Below, piece by piece: positions 58,069 to 64,000 of a stretch of 64,000 bases of DNA (position 1 is the first letter of the stretch; each line of letters opens with the position of its first letter). The DNA lies in the NCBI GenBank assembly GCA_028284865.1, contig JANQQV010000023.1, positions 35,584 through 99,583 of the forward strand, written 5' to 3'. The position numbers were made by a program, and so were the translations under genes. Origin of the DNA: Rhodothermales bacterium (lineage in GTDB: Bacteria; Bacteroidota; Rhodothermia; Rhodothermales; UBA10348). Below the pieces are notes generated by a model. The model saw nothing but the letters and a program-made list of their open reading frames with translations. It did not search any database and was not told the DNA's origin.

Positions 58069-59346
58069 CTATTCGAAGTCCGTGTTCAGTCGGAAACGAC
58101 CGATCCGGTTGTTTCCGCTATCAGCCACGTACACAATACGGCGGTACGTGGACACACCCTGCGGCGTGCGGAACTGTAAAGCACCGTCCCCGGTCCCGCC
58201 GAAGGACACGATGACCGGTTTCGTCGACGTCGACCCCGGAGGTGGCGTCACACCTTCTACCCCTTGCCCCGTGAATACGTACAGGGAATCCGAGGCGCCG
58301 TCCGTGACGAAGATGAAGTTGGAGCCATCAGCGGCCACCGTCACATCGGTGGGATTGGTAAACCGGAATTCGTCATACAGAAACGCATCGCCGCGCTCAG
58401 GATTCGAAGCAATCCGGAGTTTGTCGGTGTCCGGCTGATACTCGAGTCCATCGGATGTCGGAACCACTCTGACAGAGATCACCGAGTAGCGGAGCGAACT
58501 GGCCGGTGCAACACTGCCGGACACCACATCGTCCAGCGCAGAAGACTGCAGCAGGATGAAGTGACGATCCTGGGGGAAGAACGAACGCTGAGGCGGATGT
58601 ACGTAGGTGGCTACATCCGTCGGAAACAGGGAGCTTCGCAGGCTCTCGCGTGTCGGGTGAAGCGTGATGATCGACTGGAGATTGACGCCGTTCTCGTCGA
58701 ACTCCATGATGGTGTTATGGGGGAGAATGAAGGTCCCCCTTGGGTTCACCGGACCTCGTCGCGATACGTAGATGTGGTTGTCATGAATGACTCCAACGCC
58801 GGTGAAGGAGACCCGCTCATCCGTCTCGATGGGATCCGGAGCATTGAACTTCCGGGAATCATCGTCGAATGGATGCCAGATGATGTCCCCGACCGTGGGT
58901 GATCCCGTGGTGATATTGTCGTAGCGCATGACAACTGGCAGATCCCAATTGCGACCATTCAGGAGCGTATCACGACGAGCGGTCACGTAGACCCGGAACA
59001 GGCGATCCTGGACCACCGAGGTACCTCCACCGTCAATCGGAACGAAGTTCGCAGCTCGCCCTGAGAGATCGAAGACGTGAAGTCCACGACGGTCGACGAC
59101 ATAGAGGAATTCGTCAAAGCCGGCATACACATCCTGAGGCTCATCAAGCGCAAGACCGTCCGCTCCCGTCTCGTAGAACGGGAAAAGGGGTACGTACTCA
59201 ACCTCGTTGAGGAGCTCGGGGTCATTGCGTCCCGCCTCGAAGATTTCGTCCGTCACGTCGTCCTGTTTGGATCCCATCAACGAGTCGCACCCTGCAAGCA
59301 GGAGGACCAGCAAGGCAAGCAATCCATATGTGGCGCGGTGCATCAT
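58069..59346 (-). CDS. NHL-like beta-propeller lipoprotein
   Basis: 425 residues with a lipoprotein signal (LLALLVLLLAGCDS). The rest forms propeller blades with NHL-like lines: DEPQDVYAGFDEFLYVVDRR, NPTDVTVAADGSNFIFVTDG and TPQGVSTYRRIVYVADSGNN. It has no catalytic motif; it is probably an outer-membrane binding lipoprotein partnering the TonB receptor two genes upstream. The start overlaps the PorV-like gene stop by 4 bases (ATGA), so the two are coupled in translation. Confidence 0.8.
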   Translation of the reverse strand: MMHRATYGLLALLVLLLAGCDSLMGSKQDDVTDEIFEAGRNDPELLNEVEYVPLFPFYETGADGLALDEPQDVYAGFDEFLYVVDRRGLHVFDLSGRAANFVPIDGGGTSVVQDRLFRVYVTARRDTLLNGRNWDLPVVMRYDNITTGSPTVGDIIWHPFDDDSRKFNAPDPIETDERVSFTGVGVIHDNHIYVSRRGPVNPRGTFILPHNTIMEFDENGVNLQSIITLHPTRESLRSSLFPTDVATYVHPPQRSFFPQDRHFILLQSSALDDVVSGSVAPASSLRYSVISVRVVPTSDGLEYQPDTDKLRIASNPERGDAFLYDEFRFTNPTDVTVAADGSNFIFVTDGASDSLYVFTGQGVEGVTPPPGSTSTKPVIVSFGGTGDGALQFRTPQGVSTYRRIVYVADSGNNRIGRFRLNTDFE

Positions 59347-60344
59347 AGGGAGATGGTCAGACCAAAACGGTGAACGTTGCCCAGACGGGCCATGCGATTG
59401 AAGCCATAGTCGATACCCAATGCACGACCGGCGACGGGCAGATTGACGCCAGCGCCCAGGCTGGGAGCATCGATTTCCTCGACACCAAAGCGATACCCGG
59501 CGCGCAAAAAGAACATGTCATTGAAGCCATACTCCGACCCGAGTGTCCAGTACTCCGCGTTGTCATTCGGATTGTTCAGCTGGGCCAAGAGCGTCAAGCT
59601 GCTTCCTTCGGCGTCGTCGAGCAGGTCGTAGGCGAAGCCCAGGTGGAAGGTGGTTGGAGGCGTCATCGCCTCGAAGTCGGACTCGATCCTGACGGGATCA
59701 TCAGCAATAACCGGCCTCGACAGCTCGCCCTCAGGGCGGCCATCCAATCCGAAGTTGCGGACCGCCACGGCCATACGCGCGCCCGTTGAACCGACCATGT
59801 AGTGAATGCCGAGGTCGAAGACGAGTGTACTAGCCGTCAACCCAGCCACCGACTCCTGGACGTATTTAGTCGTGATGCCGTAAGCAAACAGGTCTGTAAG
59901 CTGCTGGGACAGGGTCAAGCCGGCCGCCACATCGATCAAGCGGAAGGTCTCACCCGTTCCCGTGGGCTCGAACTCCGTGGTCACCTTCATCTCGCCCGAG
60001 TTCATGGTCTGCAGACTGGCACCGAGGGTGATTCCGGCCGGCAGTCGATAGGTCAGGCCCACGAAGTCCAGCGTCACGTCCACGAAGTACGCGGTGTGAT
60101 GGAAGCCCGCCTGGATGCCAGGAAGTCGCGCGGCCAGGGCCGGATTCCAGACCAGAGCGCTCACATCGTTGGCGTCGGCTACGACACTCTCACCCAGGGC
60201 CGCTCCTCGCGCATCCACCGGTACCTTCAGGAACTGAAAACCTGACGTACCCGCTCGCTCGCCGCCGAGCGTCGGCAACAACTGCGCGTTGGCCGCCGGA
60301 GCGGACAAGAGGATAAACAGCGCTATGACGAAAAATCGTTTCAT
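59343..60344 (-). CDS. PorV/PorQ-family outer membrane barrel
   Basis: 333 residues. A signal peptide (VIALFILLSAPAANAQ) is followed by the family opening GTSGFQFLKVPVDARGAALG and SALVWNPALAARLPGIQAGF. The remainder is barrel strands ending VHRFGLTISL. PorV is a shuttle and anchor in type IX secretion, binding sorting tails; paralogs often partner TonB receptors. The start ATG shares one base with the receptor stop (TGATG) and the stop overlaps the lipoprotein start. The tight overlap argues for a receptor-barrel-lipoprotein complex. Confidence 0.85.
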   Translation of the reverse strand: MKRFFVIALFILLSAPAANAQLLPTLGGERAGTSGFQFLKVPVDARGAALGESVVADANDVSALVWNPALAARLPGIQAGFHHTAYFVDVTLDFVGLTYRLPAGITLGASLQTMNSGEMKVTTEFEPTGTGETFRLIDVAAGLTLSQQLTDLFAYGITTKYVQESVAGLTASTLVFDLGIHYMVGSTGARMAVAVRNFGLDGRPEGELSRPVIADDPVRIESDFEAMTPPTTFHLGFAYDLLDDAEGSSLTLLAQLNNPNDNAEYWTLGSEYGFNDMFFLRAGYRFGVEEIDAPSLGAGVNLPVAGRALGIDYGFNRMARLGNVHRFGLTISL

Positions 60345-63253
60345 CAGAAGCGGAACGAGAGGCCGAACATGATGTGGCGCTGTGGAAGGAAGCGAGCCGG
60401 ATTGAATGGCGGCAGTCCGGAGGTATTGGGATCCTCGTAGCGTGGATCGCGCGTGCCCGTAGTCACATCGTAATCCGGATTACCGCGAAGAGCGATGAAG
60501 TCCGTTGAGGCGGGGTCGACATCCGGATAGGCTTCGCCCGTCACCGGATTGATGATGATGCTGTTTCTCTGGTTGAACAGGTTGGTGATTTCCAGCGAAA
60601 GCTGGAGATCGGTGCCCTGCAATGTCAGCGTCTTGCGCATGGACAGGTCAAACCACCACCACATCGAGCCGATTTCCGAGAAGCGATCCGCAGGATCCGG
60701 CACCTGGGCATAGATCGGACGCCAGTCCTGTTCTCCAGAGAACGGATTGACCTCATTGCCCTGGAATTCGACCGGCGTGTAGCGCTGACCACTACGCAGC
60801 GTGGACGAAATCAACGCGGATACGCGGTTCAGCCCCTTGACGCCGAACAGCGGGCGCTCTTTGTCATGCCGGAACGTGAATGTCGTCTTCAGATCGAAGG
60901 GGCGATCCCAGGCCAGAGGTGTTTCGAAGGTGTTGTCGATGTCCCCGTTCGCCAGGAATTCGGACAGGGCATCGTTGTTGGTACTCGAGAGACCCGTTGC
61001 ACGCGAGAAGGAAGCGGCGATCTGGCCACTGAGTCGATCACCGACACGTTTGAGATAGCTGGCCTCGATACCGCGAACACGGGCAAAGTCGCCGTTGACA
61101 CGGAAGGCGCGCAAGACTTCACGTCCCGTCGGGTCGGGAACGATCACGCTCTCGACCGTGATGAAGTCGAACTTGTCGCGCCAGAAGGCTGTGACGTTCA
61201 GGACGTCGTTCGACGTGAACTGCGTCCGTAGGCCAAGCTCGTAGGAGATATCGACTTCGGGATCCAGATTCGGGTTGCCAAGATCCGAGAAGAAAGAGCG
61301 GTCCTGGAAGAACGGATCCAGTCCGGTGTAGACGAACGTCGGATGCGGCAGCTTCGTCGAGTGACCGTAGTTGAAGAACAGGACGCGGTTTTCCGTGATC
61401 GGGAAGGAGACGCGCAGCTTAGGCAGCAGACGAAATTTAGTGTGCAGGCCGAACAGCTTGATGGACTCATCCTTGTAGCCCTCCCGAATCGTGTCCAGAA
61501 TCGGTGCCTGTGGGTTGTCAATCAGATCATCGACATACCGGCCCGGGGCCCAGTACTCGAAGCGCAGCCCGGCGTTGGCAATCAGACCGCGATAGCGGAT
61601 CTGATGTGTCCCGAAGAAGGCCCCGCGACGCGGCTTGACGCGCCAGATATCGGACGAATCGCCGAGACGGCCGGTGCTGGCACCATCACTCTCGCCAATC
61701 GGCGCCCCCACCCATGGGCGAATGACGTCAATCCACTGGTAATCGTTGAATTTGGCCTCGAAACCGGCACTGAAGCGGTTGTTCAGGTCCTTCGAGAACC
61801 GCGTGAACGTCGCGCGCAGCGTGTACTCCTCCGCAAAGTGGTCGTGGAATCGCGTCGCGATACCGCCATTGTTGATCAGGCCCGGACCGGGAAGCACGAA
61901 TTGTGCATTCGGATCCAGCGGATTGCCCTGGGAGTCGACGAACAGGTTGGCCGGGTAGGTGACAATGGAAAACGGATCCAGCTCCGTATCTACATTGTCG
62001 GGGCGCCAGTCGCGGCCGTTGGCATCCGAGCGGAGTCGGGTGAACAAGCGACTGAATTGCACATCATAGAAGGACTGCTCGCCGAGAACGTGCGACCACT
62101 TGATGTACGTGATGATGTTGTCGTGGGCGTAGGTGCTGGCGTTGTCCGGCTGGAGCACGAACGCGTACTGGAATCCAGGAGAGATGACGGCATCATTGCC
62201 TGTCACCTGCAGCATTCGGGAGTTCTGGTTGACCGTCAGTGAGCGCTGATACGATCCCTGGAGCTTCTTGCCCGGGCCCAACTCCCATGTCAACTTGGAA
62301 ATGCCATTCCACCTGTTTCCCGTGCGTGGCATGAAGAATGTGCCGTCGACCAGCGACGTGCGCACCTGCTCCGGTGTGGCCGTCTTGCGGGTGAATCCGT
62401 CTGAGAGCTGGACCTGACCCGAGAGGAAGAATCGGAGCTTTCCTGGAATGACCGGACCGCTGAGATTGGCTTCCCAGATATCCTCCATGTAGTTGGAATC
62501 CGAGTCCTCATTGAATCCCAGATTGTCGCGTTTGTGGGAGAAGAAGCCCTGGAATTCATCGGTGCCGTCCTGCGTCTGAACGGCCACGATACCAGAGGTC
62601 ACATCTCCGAATTCGGCGCCGATTCCACCTGTGGTCACCTCGATTTCGGAAAACGCGTTCGAGCCGACATCCAATCCGAATCCGGTACCTGCAAGCGGGT
62701 CCTTGGCCGACACACCATCGACGAAGAAACCGGTTTCGGAGGCCCGGCCGCCACGGATGTAGAGTCCCGTGGGGTCACGCACCACGCCAACCTGGGTGGC
62801 TACGGCCTGCTGCACATCTCTGAGCGGAGCCAGTTCAAGTTGCTCCCGGGAAATCGTAGAGGACGACGCCGAACTTTCCACGTCGACCAGCGGCTTCTCC
62901 CCGATCACGACGATCTCGTCTTCTGTGGATAAGACCGCGACACCGAGCTCCACATTGAGCTCCGTCGTTTCACCGTCCACGATGACGATCTCGGTGAACA
63001 ACTTCGTCTCGAAGCCGATGAATGAGACGCGCACGGAGTACTCGCCAGCGCGAAGGCCTGGAATTTCAAAGCGCCCGTCGAAGTCCGTGGCGGCGCCGCG
63101 AGAAGTCCCGACGACGATGACGTTCACGCCCGGAAGTGTCTCGTTGGATTCTGCGTCGGTGACGCGTCCCGAAAGCACACCCTGGGCGAACGCCGGGAAG
63201 GCGGTCGCGAAGAGCAGCAGCAAGAAAACGATATGTGTCTTCCTGAGCATCAT
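60344..63253 (-). CDS. TonB-dependent receptor with carboxypeptidase-regulatory-like domain
   Basis: 969 residues. Signal peptide (HIVFLLLLFATAFPAFAQ), then a CarboxypepD-reg-like domain (GVLSGRVTDAESNETLPGVN, GAATDFDGRFEIPGLRAGEY). The plug domain (RDVQQAVATQVGVVRDPTGL, YIRGGRASETGFFVDGV) precedes a 22-strand barrel ending RHIMFGLSFRF, an F-terminal as expected. This is the SusC-like receptor architecture used to import large or scarce substrates with TonB energy. No SusD-like gene follows; PorV-like and propeller genes do. It overlaps the gene before it by 4 bases. The substrate is unknown. Confidence 0.92.
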   Translation of the reverse strand: MMLRKTHIVFLLLLFATAFPAFAQGVLSGRVTDAESNETLPGVNVIVVGTSRGAATDFDGRFEIPGLRAGEYSVRVSFIGFETKLFTEIVIVDGETTELNVELGVAVLSTEDEIVVIGEKPLVDVESSASSSTISREQLELAPLRDVQQAVATQVGVVRDPTGLYIRGGRASETGFFVDGVSAKDPLAGTGFGLDVGSNAFSEIEVTTGGIGAEFGDVTSGIVAVQTQDGTDEFQGFFSHKRDNLGFNEDSDSNYMEDIWEANLSGPVIPGKLRFFLSGQVQLSDGFTRKTATPEQVRTSLVDGTFFMPRTGNRWNGISKLTWELGPGKKLQGSYQRSLTVNQNSRMLQVTGNDAVISPGFQYAFVLQPDNASTYAHDNIITYIKWSHVLGEQSFYDVQFSRLFTRLRSDANGRDWRPDNVDTELDPFSIVTYPANLFVDSQGNPLDPNAQFVLPGPGLINNGGIATRFHDHFAEEYTLRATFTRFSKDLNNRFSAGFEAKFNDYQWIDVIRPWVGAPIGESDGASTGRLGDSSDIWRVKPRRGAFFGTHQIRYRGLIANAGLRFEYWAPGRYVDDLIDNPQAPILDTIREGYKDESIKLFGLHTKFRLLPKLRVSFPITENRVLFFNYGHSTKLPHPTFVYTGLDPFFQDRSFFSDLGNPNLDPEVDISYELGLRTQFTSNDVLNVTAFWRDKFDFITVESVIVPDPTGREVLRAFRVNGDFARVRGIEASYLKRVGDRLSGQIAASFSRATGLSSTNNDALSEFLANGDIDNTFETPLAWDRPFDLKTTFTFRHDKERPLFGVKGLNRVSALISSTLRSGQRYTPVEFQGNEVNPFSGEQDWRPIYAQVPDPADRFSEIGSMWWWFDLSMRKTLTLQGTDLQLSLEITNLFNQRNSIIINPVTGEAYPDVDPASTDFIALRGNPDYDVTTGTRDPRYEDPNTSGLPPFNPARFLPQRHIMFGLSFRF

Positions 63254-64000
63254 TGCGGGAAACCGAGACTTTCAAGCATCAATTGGACGGCGCGTCGACC
63301 CGCATTCTCGTCCCCGTCATCCCCCACGACGAGGGGCAGTCCATTGGCCTCATTCACAAGCGGAATCGAGAAGAGGGCCACGCGGCGATCATCACTGATG
63401 GACGCGATCGTGGAAGGACCTGGCCAGGTACCACGACGGTTGCCCTGACGCGTGACGTACTGGAATTGCGCGTCGTACAGAGGAATCGTCGCCGAGCTGG
63501 TTGCCACATACGGCAGCGTGTTGATCACGAAACCGTTCATTTTGAGCGCCGGCAGCGGCTGGGAAGCGCCAGGAAGCGCAGTCTGTGTCGCAACCGGAGC
63601 ATTCGTAAGCAGACGCAGCGTCTGGCGAAGCGAGTCCGGGAATGTCGTAAGCGCGTTCAGCGGCAACAGCAGCGTGGCCGCGTTCGTGGCGATTTCCTCC
63701 GGATCCACAGGCAACTGGATCGGCGAATGCACCATCATCTTGCCCCCGTTTTCGAAGAAGGGCTCCATGATCGGCGCGACAAATGGAAGGTTATTGCCGA
63801 CGATCTGGTCGGTCGTGGCCGTGGCAACCCAATAGATGTAGTCGTAGCCACGTATGAATTGCTCCAGACCGGGTTGCGAGGTCGGCGGTAGCAGTGACGA
63901 GCGCGGGAAGTTACCCGAGCTGCCCGTGGTGAACGGCGTGGTGATATCCCAGATGTCCACTGGCGTACCTGCGGGCAAGTGCTCGCGCAGAAGATCCAAG
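63250..64000 (-). CDS. Unknown protein upstream of the TonB receptor, partial
   Basis: At least 249 residues are visible; the frame stays open at the right edge, so the N-terminus is missing. The visible part reads LREHLPAGTPVDIWDITTPF, DYIYWVATATTDQIVGNNLP and MEPFFENGGKMMVHSPIQL, an alternating alpha/beta pattern like a DUF4159/GATase-like Rossmann-type fold, and ends QLMLESLGFPQ. No signal peptide can be judged. It overlaps the receptor start by 4 bases, so it is the preceding gene of the same operon. The family is not recognised. Confidence 0.6.
   Translation of the reverse strand, partial: LDLLREHLPAGTPVDIWDITTPFTTGSSGNFPRSSLLPPTSQPGLEQFIRGYDYIYWVATATTDQIVGNNLPFVAPIMEPFFENGGKMMVHSPIQLPVDPEEIATNAATLLLPLNALTTFPDSLRQTLRLLTNAPVATQTALPGASQPLPALKMNGFVINTLPYVATSSATIPLYDAQFQYVTRQGNRRGTWPGPSTIASISDDRRVALFSIPLVNEANGLPLVVGDDGDENAGRRAVQLMLESLGFPQ

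Overview
The window is about 57% GC and fully bacterial. It looks like the chromosome of a member of the Fibrobacteres-Chlorobi-Bacteroidetes group, most likely a Rhodothermota/Balneolota relative. The evidence is secreted proteins with C-terminal sorting tails (one carries the NFPNPFNPTT motif), a PorV/PorQ-like barrel, a TonB receptor with an N-terminal carboxypeptidase-regulatory-like domain, two DUF5916 proteins, a choice-of-anchor-B protein, a DUF6526 protein and frequent absence of Shine-Dalgarno sites. No rRNA, tRNA, CRISPR array, transposase or prophage gene was seen.

Layout. 1-2 kb: a YbbR-like protein and two bacterial microcompartment shell proteins, one with a SAP/Rho-N-like tail. 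2-10.4 kb: envelope glycan genes (two UDP-GlcNAc 2-epimerases, two glycosyltransferases, a YfhO-type membrane protein) and a PlsC acyltransferase. 10.5-12.3 kb: a beta-barrel protein and an M28-like lipoprotein. 12.3-26 kb: a compact type IV pilus-like locus, all on the minus strand. It encodes a secretin, a PilO-PilP fusion, a PilM-PilN fusion, a PilT-like ATPase, a subtilisin-like lipoprotein, two large paralogous PilX-like proteins with long Ser-Asp-Lys repeats, and two small membrane-anchored proteins. 26-47 kb: peptidases, an RsbU-type phosphatase, small hydrolases, secreted sorting-tail proteins and several short operons. 47-54.5 kb: a cyanophycin operon (isoaspartyl dipeptidase, cyanophycinase, cyanophycin synthetase, a second synthetase-like Mur ligase, and a VanX-like dipeptidase). 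54.6-64 kb: a DUF5916 protein, then a tightly overlapped minus-strand operon for a TonB receptor, a PorV-like barrel, a beta-propeller lipoprotein and a secreted endonuclease/phosphatase-fold protein.

The most striking result concerns the pilus locus. Five of its transcription units are each preceded by a sequence matching the sigma-28 (FliA-type) promoter, TAAG/TAAC then 10-11 bases of spacer then GCCGAT, read on the minus strand. They precede the first small pilin-like gene, both Ser-Asp-Lys genes, the subtilisin gene and the pilT-pilMN-pilOP-pilQ operon. The Ser-Asp-Lys and subtilisin genes each end in a strong GC hairpin. This suggests one regulon building a pilus-like surface machine with unusual tip or adhesin proteins and a dedicated protease. 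The promoters also settle that the PilT start lies at 18024 or 17883 rather than further upstream. The second highlight is the cyanophycin operon, whose second synthetase-like gene keeps the Mur-ligase half but lacks the ATP-grasp domain. The third is the shell-protein pair with no visible cargo enzyme.
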